This document shows positions 1-11,735 of a stretch of 64,000 nt of DNA, in pieces. The DNA lies in contig NC_089277.1 in NCBI RefSeq assembly GCF_963678975.1, forward strand, positions 18,538,257 to 18,602,256. Reading direction: 5' to 3'. The notes under the pieces are model-generated. The model ran no database searches and had not been told where the DNA came from. It worked only from the letters and a program-made list of their open reading frames with translations. How positions within the stretch are numbered: the first letter of the stretch is position 1; every line of letters starts with the position of its first letter. The stretch is from Dysidea avara. Taxonomy: Eukaryota; Porifera; Demospongiae; Dictyoceratida; Dysideidae. A program made the position numbers and the translations under genes.

Positions 1-790
1 AAGTAGAAAACAACTCATCAGAGTGGGGTATTGGGTATTGGTTGACTTGTAGCTGTGGGTTAAGGCTAACTTTGTAATCACCATGTAATCTAATAGAGCC
101 ATTTGGCTTCACCACAGGTACAATAGGTGTGGCCCATTCAGAGACTTCCCTCTCTTCTCTTGGCATTCTAGTTCAGCGTCTACCTTAGGTTTGAGTGCCA
201 AAGGAAGAAGACGAGCTCTACAAAACTTTGGAGTGGCATCTGGTTTAAGATACAATTTAGCTTTAACATTTTTACAGTGGCCCAGCTTGTCATTTACCAC
301 ACCCTCATACTTTTGTAGGAGTTTAGTCAGTTGTTTGGCTGCAGCAGTTGTACGGATGCTGTGTACTTGTGTAAGTTATGTCCAATCTAATTTTACTTCT
401 TGTAGCCAGTTTCTGCCAAACAGGGATGGTCCTTGTTCCTGAACTACCACTAAAGGAAGGTCAACTGCTTCACTGTTCTGTACTCTGGCTTTTATGGTAT
501 GGTATCCTAACACTTGGAGCTTCCTGTTGGGATAACTCTGCAACTTGAGTGAAGTAGTTTGCAGTGCTGGGCTGTTCAGTTGCGTGGACCTTGTCTTCTC
601 ACTAACAAGAGATACTGCTGCTCCCATGTCTAGTTCCATGACCAGAGGTTTTGCCATTTAGTTCTACTGGCACTTTGTAGCTTTCCGGAACTGTTGGTGA
701 CACGGAATGAACATGGATTATATCAGCTGGGCCGGAATCTTCATCAGACGTTTCGGCATTCTGCTGTGGAATGTCATTGTCATTGTCAGA
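1..790 (-). mobile_element. Ty3/gypsy-type pol fragment (protease and start of RT), decayed
   Basis: Read on the minus strand, 376-657 encodes a retropepsin-like segment. The active-site triad position reads D-M-G rather than D-T-G or D-S-G, and the segment ends in LFGRNWLQEVKLDW, the typical end of Ty3/gypsy protease. Downstream, 109-300 plus 1-150 in another frame reads like the start of a gypsy reverse transcriptase ([27 protein letters not shown]). The frame changes near 650-660 and near 150, and the window edge cuts the rest, so it is a partial dead copy. Upstream, 660-790 continues as polyprotein (VPESYKVPVELNG) in a shifted frame. No LTR is visible here. The family call is from motif recognition. 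Confidence 0.8.
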
Positions 791-989
791 TTATGGATGG
801 ACATTTGGTCATTTAGATGTAACTAATAGTTTGTTAACGAACGCCATAGTTACACATGTTGCCATAACTTCAGTTTAAAAATTATTACCACCTATTATTA
901 TTTTATTTATACCTACCTACCAACCCACTTTTCAACTAGTCTCAGTCCGAGAAACAAAAGATTTAGTTGAAGTGGCCTAAATACATAAC

Positions 990-1507
990 AGAGCTAAAAA
1001 TGGGTTAACACTGAATTTAAATTTACAAAGAAACCTTAGTGTTCACTTCGTGTCAAATCTTTAGCTTATTCATATGTTAGACCGGTGTTGGAGTATGCCT
1101 CTGTTGTTTGGTCACCATTCACACAATCTAACATAGACAAGATTGAAAAGGTACAACGTAAGGTTGCTAGGTTTGTTTTTAATGATTATTATAGATATTC
1201 TAGTGTAACTAACATGCTCAACTGCTTAAAATGGGAATCCCTTGAACACAGAAGAACTACGTCTACAATTATCATGTTCTACACAATCATCAACAATATT
1301 GTTTCAGCTGACTTTTCCAATTATCTTCATAGAAGCTTTACCAGGACAAGAGGTCATCAAATGAGATTTATGACTATTCCTGCTAAAAGAAACACCTATT
1401 ATCACTCCTTCTTACCCAGAGCTATTCGACTATGGAACTCTCTGTCTGAAGAAACAGTTAATTCTCCCAACTTACATTCATTTATTAACTTATTAAGTGT
1501 ACGTTAA
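990..1507 (+). mobile_element. C-terminal end of a non-LTR (CR1/jockey-like) reverse transcriptase
   Basis: The frame from about 1051 reads KSLAYSYVRPVLEYASVVWSP and runs open to 1507. This is the hallmark thumb/C-terminal region of CR1/L2/jockey-type RT (LEYAS-VW, then KVQRKVARFV, LKWESLEHRR and a final LPRAIRLWNSL). About 150 residues are present. The catalytic palm (FADD) is missing, so it is 5'-truncated, as is normal for target-primed insertions. AT-rich sequence with AAAATTAAAATT follows the stop and may be the 3' tail. It has no host function. Confidence 0.85.
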
Positions 1508-1711
1508 CTTGATATGTACTACACTCATATTTGAGTCTTGCATAACAAAAATTAAAATTAAATACCATTAATTATTGCAATCAAACTGATTTTTCGAAAA
1601 CTACCAATATGCATACTAGCTACCACTATCGCTAATAGACGTACAACATAGTTACTAAATAAACTCAGAGTAACATTGCTTCAGTCAGTTCTCTTTCAGT
1701 TTTTGAACTCA

Positions 1712-1846
1712 TCAAAAACCCGGCGGCATACTTTCGACTTTATCACCTTGACATTTGTTGATCACGGGGCTAGTGGATACTGGTTTATCAGCAGGGTCTA
1801 CGTGTCCAATGACAACGATTGGGATTTCAGTCTTCGCCCACGGCAT
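1712..1846 (-). pseudogene. Short relic resembling the EF-1alpha N-terminus
   Basis: The minus-strand frame from an ATG at 1846 encodes 44 residues beginning MPWAKTEIPIVVIGHVD. This resembles the start of elongation factor 1-alpha (KT-I-IVVIGHVD), with the matching spacing to a later ..NKCQGDKVES (EF-1alpha has YKCGG there). The P-loop that should follow GHVD (SGKSTT) is replaced by a proline-rich stretch, and a stop comes after 44 codons, so it cannot bind GTP as EF-1alpha does. No further EF-1alpha sequence was seen on either side. It may be a retrocopy remnant or an old exon. Chance similarity is unlikely given the run IVVIGHVD in a correct context. Confidence 0.5.
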
Positions 1847-2285
1847 TGTAGTTCCTTCAGTGGCAGAAAAATGGATCAGATCGTTCTGTGAACAATAAAT
1901 AAAAACATCTGGTCACTGTAAAGCTCTAATACAATACAATACAATCTAAAGTGTTCGTGCTGGGCTACAAGTACTGAACCGGCTCAAAACTATACATTGC
2001 ATGGCATATAGCCCGCTAGCTACTTAGCCAACAGGAAACATTTTCCGTAGCTAACTACTGTATTAGCTATAGCTATCTAGCTAGTTTACAACACACGTTT
2101 CAAAGTTAAGTTCCCACAAATTATCTTCACTCACCTAGCAAAAAACCGCTGACACAGGTTAGTAGAGTCAAAAATTTCTAATTAGCTACCCTTTATATAG
2201 CACTGACTCTGAATAGTCGTGAGGTACATTCTTATCGAATCTCGTTACGTGCAACCTTTAACATGGCGCGCCCCGATCACGTGAG

Positions 2286-2990
2286 TTGAGTGTCTTATGG
2301 TCAACCGTGTTTTTCCGCGTAAAAAATAACGCTGTTAATTTACAGCGGTGGTCAATTCAATGTGAAGCTAAGTGCTCTCTTTGTGACTCAAATCGTCCCA
2401 CAACAGCTCATGTTTTAAGCAATTGTCCTACTGCTTTAAACCAACAAAGATATACTTTCAGGCATAATCAAGTCCTTTCCATTTTGGCCTCGTCACTTAT
2501 TGATATTTTTGCTGATACTCCATTTGTCAAAGTGTTTGCAGATTTACCAAATTTCTATGCTAATGATGCCCCCCAGGCGACAATCCCATCTGATCTAATT
2601 ACTTCCTACCGCCCTGACATTGTGATATACAACACCAAGTGCCCATCTATCGCCCTCCTAGAATTAACCTGCCCTCTGGACTCCAGTCAGCACATTCAGG
2701 CTGCCCGCGATAGGAAGCAGAATAAAGTGGAGTATCTCCAATTGTTAGCTGAATTTGACCATCTAAACATCTCTAACTATTATGACACAATTGAGATATC
2801 TGTCCTAGGCCATTACCAACCATCCACAGTCACGAATCTGCTGAATTTATTAACTTTTGTCCATCCTGTAGTGAAACCATCAAGGTCAGCCATTAAGAAA
2901 CTTCTAGATACTGCTGCTTCTGCCAGTATGTTGGCATCCAGGAGAATATTCTTGGTGAAGGACTGTAGGGAGTGGAACCCTAATTAAGTA
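2286..2990 (+). mobile_element. Non-LTR retrotransposon C-terminus: CCHC knuckle plus restriction-like endonuclease
   Basis: An uninterrupted frame of 233 codons without a usable 5' ATG. It contains CSLCDSNRPTTAHVLSNC (a C-x2-C...H-x4-C knuckle, residues ~31-48), then RPDIVIYN and ALLELTCPLDSS (~115-140) followed by RKQNKVEYLQLL. This order, zinc knuckle then a PD-(D/E)-x-K-like core, is that of the C-terminal endonuclease of R2/NeSL-type non-LTR retrotransposons. No RT is found upstream, so the copy is 5'-truncated, but the surviving part has no stop and is probably young. It ends in NPN with a T-rich stretch behind. Confidence 0.7.
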
Positions 2991-2999
2991 ACATCCATA

Positions 3000-4241
3000 T
3001 AATTGTATTTTTTTTGTATTTTCCCTTGCCATGCCCACATTAGTTCCATTTGTGGTCCTTTTTGTGGTCGCATGTTGACTGAGGGCCCACATGCGTATTT
3101 ATTTGTACATATTTTTATCATTTGCGATGGTTTCTCTCTCAAGTGAGCTTTTAGCACCATGGCCAGGATCAGAAGATATACCGTATTTTATATCTGGGGG
3201 TTGTTTCAAGTTGACAGATAGAGTGCCATGAACTAGTGGATAGCTTCAATACTTGCTTCAATGTGGAAGGTATAAACTTGTTTATGTACACCAATAAGCT
3301 TGCATATGTATATGCATAGGGCTGAATGTCTGGTAACTCCATGAAAAGAAATTTCATCAGGTCTAACACGTATTAAGTAGTTTGTTTCAGTGATGTTTTT
3401 ACCAGAAATTTTTTTCTGTTAAAGTATTGAGTACACCATAGATCATTTACGGAGTTAAGGATCTACAGTGAACCTATCAGTGTCATACCCAACCTACCAA
3501 ATTACTTCAGGTCAGACCGTGGTGGGGAGTTGCAGAAGAACCATCCTCCACTACTGGAACAACAAATCCTCTAGGATAAATCTTGACCTTGACTTCTATT
3601 TTAAAACTGCACTTGACTCTTGACCAAATTTTATGTTCTTGTTATTCTAAAAGTATTATTAATTGTGGTATACACTTTACAAACTGTGCTTGTCCTTGAC
3701 TGACTGCAAAATGCTAGACAAAGATTGGAATACAGGATATATTGAAGTGCCATTTACTTTGAGGTCAACTTGGGTGCAAAATTTGTACCCGGTGCTCAAC
3801 CTGAAGGACGTGTGGTGTATAACTTTGATAGGTTTATAACAAACGAAGAGTACTATATAATAATGCTATTGTGTGATAGTACTGTTGTCACCTATCTAGC
3901 TATTGAGTTATACACAGTGTGTCCTCTTTCAAACTGCATGCGCTACACGTATACACACTTACTCTGCACTCACTATAATCATGATAGAGAAAAAGATATA
4001 AGAAACACATATTGTTTAGTGAAAAGCTACTTGGTATTTGGATATTTGTCTGGCAACAGTGATCCATAAAAATCTAGTGTCAACTTCATCAAATCATTGT
4101 TATAAATTGATTGAATGAAACTTGTCCTGTGAAAACATTAACATATTCAATTCATTTAATGTATCATGATAAGTCCCATGATATTGTGATTATTGTGATA
4201 TTAAAATCTTCATGTCATGGCATCAGGTCACTGTAAAGTGC
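3000..4241. other. Non-coding stretch
   Basis: AT-rich sequence with only short scattered ORFs and no recognisable protein, RNA or terminal-repeat signature. Confidence 0.5.
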
Positions 4242-4269
4242 TAATAATAATAATAATAATAATAATAAT
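4242..4269. repeat. (AAT)n microsatellite
   Basis: About nine uninterrupted AAT/TAA units are directly visible. Confidence 0.95.
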
Positions 4270-4291
4270 CACTAGTCCACATTACACTGTA

Positions 4292-4464
4292 CAGTGAAAC
4301 CTCTATAATCCGATGCTCATTGGGATAAGAAAATTGTGTCAGATTAGCAAGGATGTCAGGTTATTAAGGTAGTATTACATAGAAAAAGTCTGATTGGTAT
4401 GTAAATGCAAACCTATGTCAGATTATAGTGATTACAAAGGTTTTTGATTAGAGAGGTTTTAGTG
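4292..4464. mobile_element. Pogo/Tigger-like MITE with TA target duplication
   Basis: The left end is CAGTGAAACCTCTATAATC and the right end is GATTAGAGAGGTTTTAGTG, forming imperfect terminal inverted repeats. TA dinucleotides lie immediately outside both ends. The end sequence matches the CAGTGAAACCTCT type common to pogo/Tigger non-autonomous elements. It has no coding capacity. Confidence 0.75.
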
Positions 4465-5036
4465 TATCAACCAAAGGCTCTTGATCATATCAAGAGTTTA
4501 TAATACGGGGCCATAAATCCATAATGCTCCCTTACTTATTTTAGCTTCTTTGCCACATGGTGGATTTTTATTATTATTATTTTTTATTTATTAATGCTTT
4601 ACAGCACAAGTGCTGAAGGTCTGTAGGACACCTGGTCCTACAGCCTGCTCAAAGACTTTAGCTACTTAGACTTTAACTACTTAAGGTGTGTTTGAAAAGT
4701 TGGAGAATTTATATTTATAATTAGAAGTGTGTGAGCTGTGTCATGGTATAAGTAGTGTCATATACATAAAGACCCACATTTCACCATGGTCATGTGTTCA
4801 TGGATATGCCTTGCCTCTGGTAAGACTCACTGCTTTGCACAGTGAAAGTCAAAGGAAATCACCAGCCATAAATATCCACCAAACCAAAAAATACAGATTC
4901 GTCAGCCTGAGCTTTCATAAGGAAGCCTGTACACACACATGTGATAAACAAGCCAACAATTTAAAAGCTGACATCAGGATATGTCTCAGTTGAATAATAT
5001 GGATAGCCTAAAGCTCCTGTACATGTATGTAGTGTG
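4465..5036. other. Non-coding stretch
   Basis: No supported gene. Contains a small imperfect hairpin around 4600-4640 (CTGTAGGACACCTGGTCCTACAG). Confidence 0.4.
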
Positions 5037-5879
5037 TATCAAGACGCACAATAGTGTGTCGTGCGGCTCAAGAAGCCGGCGCGCCACACCCGTGAGTATA
5101 TTGACAGGAAGAACGAAAACGTCATTTTCACACCTTTGTATCTCAGTGATCACTTATCCGATTGGACCCAAACTTGCTACACAGTTGCCCGCCAGCCAGG
5201 GGAGTCTACATTCCAAATTTGAAGGAAATCGCTCCAGCCATTTCCGAGATACGAGCTGCCAAAGTTTCGTTTTTTTTTCTTCTTCGTCTTTTCGCACACT
5301 TGCAAAAATTGCTATAACAAGCAAACGCGTACTCCGATCGCCATGAAATTTGGCACACAGAAAGGGAGTCCAAAGGCGAATCCTAGCATCAAATGTGGTA
5401 CAAATCCGATGAATGGTTCAGGAGTTATGATTGATTATTCGCGTAAAACAAGATCGATTTGTTGTCACGCCTACAGGGTAAACCGCTTCATGGAATGAGT
5501 TGAAAATTGCTATGTAGATGGAGTAACCATCGTAGGAGTGCCTTTTGGTGGTTTGAAAGGAATCGAGATAAAGACCATGGAGATATGACACAAACCCCAA
5601 CCTGTGTCACAATTACGCAATCGATTTTTACGAATAAAAAAGTATTAGTTTTCACGCCTACTAGGCAAACCGCTTAGAGCAATGAGCTGAAAATCGGTGT
5701 ATAGCTGGAATAATCTTCATAGAAAGTCCTTGCAGTAGTACAGAAGAATCGGATTACAAACCACTGAGTTATGATTCTAAAGCCAACTCCGTGAAGCAAA
5801 TGCGAGATCGAGATACTCTAATAGAACAGTCACCCTAATAGAGCATTCGGCTAATTTATTTACTCCATTATAGAATTTT

Positions 5880-6298
5880 ATTACATCACAAGTTATTCTG
5901 TAGGGAGTTCAGCAGCAAACAGTTAATCTTACAGACAGTTCAGCAAGAAGCAAGTCACCATGTGGAGAGTTAAGCAAATATATCACTACAGAGATTCAGA
6001 ACATTACAAGTCACACTGAAGAAAGTTCAGCTATAAACAAGTCATGCACCCTGTAGAGAATTCAGCTACAATTAAGTCACTCTCTAGAGAATTCAGCTAC
6101 ACAGAATTTAGCTACACACAAGTCACTGTGGAGAGAGTTCAGCTACAAACAAATTACCCTTTAGAGAGATCAGCTACAAACAAAACACTTTGCAGAGTGT
6201 TCAGCTACAACAAATCAACCTTTAGAGCGATCAGCAATGAACAAATCAACACAAATCTACCTGTAGAGAGATAAGCTAGAAACAAATCACCCTATATC
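5880..6298 (+). repeat. ~30-bp satellite array, plus orientation
   Basis: Degenerate tandem units of the type GAGAGTTCAGCTACAAACAA followed by GTCACCCTGTA. The array inverts abruptly around position 6300, where the same unit continues on the other strand. Confidence 0.9.
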
Positions 6299-6299
6299 A

Positions 6300-9200
6300 T
6301 AGAACTCTCCATGGTGGTTTCTTTGTAACTGAACATTCTACAAGGTGACTTCTTCTTGCTGCTCTCTCTACAGGGGGAATGTTTGTAGCTGAATAATCTA
6401 CAAGGTAACTTCTTCTAGCTGATCTATCTAAAGGGTGATTTGTTTGTAGCTGAACTATCTACAAGGTAACTTCTTTTAGCTGATCTCTCTACAGGGTGAT
6501 TTGTTTGTAGCTGAATTCTGTGCAAGTGATTTGTTTGCAGCTGAGCTCTTTACAGAATGGTTTCTTTGTATCTGAGCTCTCTACAAGGTAACTTCTTCTA
6601 ACTGATCTTTCTACAGGGCAATTTGTTTGTGGCTGAATTTTCTACAGGGTGATTTCTTTGCAGCTGAACTCTCTACATGGTGGTTTCTTTGTAGCTGAAC
6701 TCTCCACAAGGTAGCTTCTTCTAGCTGATCTTTCTACAGGGAGATTTGTTTGTAGCTGAACTCTATACAAGGAAACTTATTCTAGCTGATCTCTCTACAG
6801 AGAGATTTGTTTGTAGCTGAACTCTCTACAGGTGATTTGTTTGCAGCTGAACTCTCTACATGATGGTTTCTTTGTAACTGAACTCTCCACAAGGTAGCTT
6901 CTTCTAGCTGATCTTTCTACAGGGTGATTTGTTTGTAGCTGAACTCTATACAAGGAAACTTCTTCTAGCTGATCTCTCTACAGGGAGATTTGTTTGTAGC
7001 TGAACTCTCTACAGGTGATTTCTTTGCAGCTGAACTCTCTATATGATGGTTCTTTGTAGCTGAACTCTCTACAAGGTGACTTCTTCTAGCTGATCTTTCT
7101 ACAGGGTGATTTGTTTGTAGCTGATCTCTCTACAGGGAGATTTGTTTGCAGCTGAACTCTCTATATGATGGTTTCTTTGTAACTGAACTCTCTACAAGAT
7201 AATTTCTTCTAGCTGATCTCTCTACAGGGAGATTTGTTTGTAGCTGAACTCTCTACAGGTGATTTGTTTGCAGCTGAACTCTCTACTTGATGGTTTCTTT
7301 GTAGCTGAACTCTCTACAAGGTAACTTCTTCTAGCTGATCTTTCTACAGGGTGATTTGTTTGTAGCTGAACTATCTACAAGGAAACTTCTTCTAGCTGAT
7401 CTCTCTACAGGTGATTTGTTTGCAGCTGAACTCTCTACATGATGGTTTCTTTGTAGCTGAACTCTCTACAAGGCAACTTCTTCTAGCTGATCTTTCTACA
7501 GGGTGATTTGTTTGTAGCTGAGCTATCTACAAGGAAACTTCTTCTGGCTGATCTCTCTACAGGGAGATTTGTTTGTAGCTGAACTCTCTACAGCTGATTT
7601 GTTTGCAGCTGATCTCTCTACATGATGGTTTCTTTGTAGCTGAACTCTCTACAAGGTAACTGATGTCTCTACAAGGTCACTAGTTTGTAGCTGAACTCTC
7701 TACGTGGTGGTTTCTTTGTAACTGAACTCTCTACAAGGTGACTTCTTCTAGCTGATCTTTCAAGAGGGTGATTTGTTTGTAGCTGAACTCTCTACAGGTG
7801 ATTTGTTTGCAGCTGAACTCTCTACATGATGGTTTCTTTGTAACTGAACTCTCCACAAGGTAGCTTCTTCTAGCTGATCTTTCTACAGGGTGATTTGTTT
7901 GTAGCTGAACTCTCTACAAGGAAACTTCTTCTAGCTGATCTCTCTACAGGGAGATTTGTTTGTAGCTGAATTCTCTACAGGTGATTTGCTTGCAGCTGAA
8001 CTCTCTACATGATGGTTTCTTAGTAACTGAACTCTCTACAAGGTAATTTCTTCAAGCTGATCTCTCTACAGGGAGATTTGTTTGTAGCTGAACTCTCTAC
8101 AGGTGATTTCTTTGCAGCTAAACTCTCTACATGATGGTTTCTTTGTAGCTGAACTCTCCACAAGGTAACTTCTTCTAGCTGATCTTTCTACAGGGTGATT
8201 TGTTTGTAGCTGAACTCTATACAAGGAAACTTCTTCTAGCTGATCTCTCTACAGGGTGATTTGTTTGTAGCTGAACCCTCTACAGGTGATTTCTTTGCAG
8301 CTGATCACTCTACATGATGGTTCTTTGTAGCTTAACTCTCTACAAGGTGACTTCTTCTAGCTGATCTTTCTAAAGGGTGATTTGTTTGTAACTGAACTCT
8401 CTACAGGTGATTTGTTTGCAGCTGAACTCTCTACATGATGGTTTCTTTGTAGCTGAACTCTCTACAAGGTAACTGATGTCTCTACAAGGTCACTAGTTTG
8501 TAGCTGAACTCTCTACGTGGTGGTTTCTTTGTAACTGAACTCTCTACAAGGTGACTTCTTCTAGCTGATCTTTCTAGAGAGTGATTTGTTTGTAGCTGAA
8601 CTCTATACAAGGAAACTTCTACTAGCTGATCTCTCTACAGGGAGATTTATTTGTAGCTGAACTCTCTACAGGTGATTTCTTTGCAGCTGAACTGTCTACA
8701 TGATGGTTCTTTGTAGCTGAACTCTCCACAAGGTAACTTCTTCTAGCTGATCTGTCTACATGGTGATTTGTTTGTAGCTGAACTCTATACAAGGAAACTT
8801 CTACTAGCTGATCTCTCTACAGGGAGATTTGTTTGTAGCTGAACTCTCTACAGGTGATTTCTTTGCAGCTGAACTCTCTACATGATGGTTCTTTGTAGCT
8901 GAACTCTCTACAAGGTGACTTCTTCTAGCTGATCTTTCTACAGGATGATTTGTTTGTAGCTGAACTCTCTACAAGGAAACTTCTTCTAGCTGATCTCTCT
9001 ACAGGGAGATTTGTTTGTAGCTGAACTCTCTACAGGTGATTTCTTTGCAGCTGAACTCTCTACATGATGGTTCTTTGTAGCTGATCTCTCTACAGGGAGA
9101 TTTGTTTGCAGCTGATTTCTCTACATGATGGTTTCTTTGTAGCTGCATGAACTATCTACAAGGTAACTTCTTCTAGCTGATCTCTCTACATGGTGAATTG

Positions 9201-9330
9201 TTTGTAGCTGATCACTCTACAGGGTGAATTGTTTGTAGCTGATCACTCTACAGGGTGAATTGTTTGTAGCTGATCTCTATACAGGTTACCTGTTTCTAGC
9301 TGATCTCCTGAATTCTCTTCAGGGTGACTG
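6300..9330 (-). repeat. ~30-bp satellite array, minus orientation, with higher-order units
   Basis: About 100 tandem monomers, each built on TAGCTGAACTCTCTACA with variable linkers (GGTGATTTGTTTG, TGATGGTTTCTTTG, AGGTAACTTCTTC and similar). Distinguishable monomer types recur in a fixed order of about six, so many repeats are spaced about 180 bp apart, with deletions in places. ORFs across it are by-products of the repeat. Confidence 0.95.
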
Positions 9331-10135
9331 CTCTATTAGGATGACTGCTCTATTAGAGTATCTCGATCTCGCACTTGCTGCACCAAGTTGGATTTCGTGT
9401 TATAACTCCGTGGCTTTAAGTCTGATTCTTCTACACCATTGAAGAGCTTTTCTAAGATGATTACTCCATCTATACAGCGATTTTCAAAGCATTACCCCTA
9501 GCGGTTTATCTGGTAGGCGTGGCAAGTAATAGTTTTTTATTAGCTAATCTCGATTGCGTAATTGTTACACACTGTTGGTTTTTTCGTTGTATCTTCCTGG
9601 TTTTTAGCTAGATTTCTTTCAAACCACAAAAGGTTTGAGGTTCAATAGTTAACCTATTCACCCACCAAATTTCAGCTTCTTCCCATACGCGGTTTACCCT
9701 GTAGGCGTGACAACATATTGGTGTTATTTTTCGTGAATAATCGATCATAACTCTTTTCCTGTTTATCGTATCCTAGCCAAAGTTGGTACAGAGATGCGCC
9801 TTTATACCCCGCTTCAGTGTGCCACATTTCAAGGCAATCGGATGTGGCGTTCGCGTTTTATAGCAGTTTTTGTAATTGTGCGAAAAGAGGAAGAAAAATA
9901 AGAAAAAAACCGAAGAAACTAAGCCAATTTTTGAAGTCACATATCTCGGAAACGCTTGAAGCGATTTCGCTCAAATTTGGAATGTGGAGTGCTGAAGGTG
10001 GAGGGAGTGTCCACAGCAAAAATCGTCTTGTTTCATCAAGGCAGCACAGAGCTACGGAGGTGCGAAAATTGCGTTTTCTTCCTTCCTGTCTTGGGCCGCA
10101 CGACACACGGTAACATCAGTAAAGGTGCACAGTAC

Positions 10136-10329
10136 GTACATGTACACTAAGGAATGCTATACACTATAAGTATAATTCAAAATAATAGAACAAAATTTTG
10201 AACTGTTTTCCACTGCTAAAACAGACTAAAACTATAGTACCAAGAGTTAATAATAGTCCACTATTATTAACTCTTGATAGTACCTATATGTATAATTAGC
10301 TACTATCGTCCCATGAAGAGGTCTGTGCC
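10136..10329 (-). pseudogene. 3' flank of VioB-like fragment D
   Basis: Matches the downstream flank of the intact VioB-like copy A (around 22467-22580), including TACACTAAGGRATGCTATA and CATGAAGAGGTCT. It is separated from the coding remnant at 10632-10980 by a MITE. It contains a 47-bp hairpin at 10239-10285 (CAAGAGTTAATAATAGT and its complement). Confidence 0.7.
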
Positions 10330-10631
10330 AATGGCGGATCCAGGATGGGGCATTTGGGGCAAATGCCCCCCCCCCCCCTTCAAGAAATTGCATACAAGAT
10401 CGAGATACTCTAATAGAGCAGTCAATTACTCTAATAAAGCAGTCACAATGTTCATGAGGCAGTGTAGCTTACCTATGAAGCTATAAATAGGATTTTATTT
10501 TACATAACAGACGTGATATAGTTGGTAAGGATAACTAGCTATTATTGTCATGACCTTTTTTTTTTTTTTTTGGTCTTCAACTGGTTTTCAGAAAGGTGCC
10601 CCCCCTCTTTCCAAACTCTGGATCCGCCCCT
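10330..10631. mobile_element. MITE with GGCGGATCCAGG ends
   Basis: The left end GGCGGATCCAGGATGGGGC and right end CTCTGGATCCGCCCCTG are inverted repeats. The interior holds the doubled CTCTAATAGAGCAGTCA motif (10397-10440), a poly-C and a poly-T run. TGTGC occurs directly outside both ends. Comparison with copy A shows it lies inside the VioB-like 3' flank. Related elements end at 29690, 44041 and 44481. Confidence 0.75.
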
Positions 10632-10980
10632 GTGTGCATTAGTGAAGTACTTGTTTCAGTTCCTCCAGACAGGTCCACAAGTAGTAGATTCATCATCATT
10701 ATACTGTGTCCACATACAGTACACTTCTTGGCATGTACCTGAAAAGCCTGGTAGGCTTCAGTGTTACAATTTTCAACAATTGAGTAGCTACATGGAAGAT
10801 AGGTAGAGTAGAACATTCTCCAATTTATTTTGTACTTCTGTGATGTGGTAATATTACAAACAGGTAAATAAATATCTGTAACTTTCCAATGAATCGGCAA
10901 CTTCACTATTTTCTTAGAAAATTCTAAGCCAAACAGTGGGGTGATGAGCAAATTCTGTTCAACAAAGTAAACAAACAAAA
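10632..10980 (-). pseudogene. VioB-like fragment D with internal deletion
   Basis: The minus strand encodes GLEFSKKIVKLPIHW..., CNITTSQKYKINWRMF and YSIVENCNTEAYQ, matching the beginning of the ferritin-like region of the two intact VioB-like genes. It then jumps directly to the last ~30 residues (LQVHAKKC..., DDESTTCGPV-type, partly out of frame). About 230 residues of the ferritin-like domain are missing between EAYQ and LQVHAKKC, so the diiron ligands ExxH and HFYRFEE are absent. It is a dead partial copy. Confidence 0.85.
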
Positions 10981-11735
10981 AGTTTTAAAAATTATATTTG
11001 AGTGTATGGGTCATAAAAATAAAAATAAATGAAACAACACTGAGAGGTTGCTTATGTCTGACGCTATATATGCTACTTCAGTCATAGCTACACTTTGTAC
11101 AGGCTGTATTATTGAAATAGGAATTATATGTACACTATATATGTAGCGCAGGTGCAGCAACCTCCGTTCCTTGTTTTATGATCATTTCTTTTCATACTCA
11201 AACATAAAACTCCTAATTTTTCATCACTATTTGCTATTATAGCTACCAGTACTCCACTGAAGGATCATCATAAGCATGTTACTCCTCACTATGCTGTTCA
11301 TTGGAGAGCGATAGGAACACTGTTAGATCTACCCAGTGGAACACTTGACATCATATAGTTGGTATGACAACCATGACAAAGTTGAGCACTGATATGATGC
11401 TTTAATGGAAAAGTAGCTGGAGGTGGACCCCTCTGCTAGTTGTGAAAAACAATTGAGTCACCTGCATTGCAATTGTACAGTTATCCAGCTATTCCATAGG
11501 CATGGTTTGTTGATTAAGATTCTTGGCCACCAAACTGGCCAGAATAATTCACACATCTATTACTAATACCCCATTAGAGTAAATTGCACTTTTAAACAGG
11601 CATCTACACTGCAATTTAGTCCCATTAGGGTGTGTCATTCAAAGCAATACCCACATGCAGCCATTGACCATTGAGAGAAGCATTTAATAACAGCCAGTCA
11701 AAACTACACAAATATATATAGTTAATGTGTCCAGT
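10981..11735. other. Non-coding stretch
   Basis: No supported gene or terminal repeat. AT-rich. Confidence 0.4.

Larger units (their letters stand above)
5037..10112. mobile_element. Foldback composite element: head, motif, satellite, inverted satellite, motif, inverted head
   Basis: The left end begins ATCAAGACGCACAATAGTGTG and the right end is the reverse complement (GCCGCACGACACACGGT). Inside, a ~780-bp head (5037-5830) is followed by the CTAATAGARCAGTCACC motif (5815-5851), a short plus-oriented ~30-bp satellite (5880-6298), a long minus-oriented satellite (6300-9330), the motif again inverted (9340-9375) and an inverted head (9376-10112). The whole therefore has long inverted arms like Foldback/Galileo or minisatellite-bearing Helitron-like elements. 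It has no transposase. No clean target duplication was found, so class is left open. The right head lacks ~35 bp next to its terminus compared with the other copies. Confidence 0.6.
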
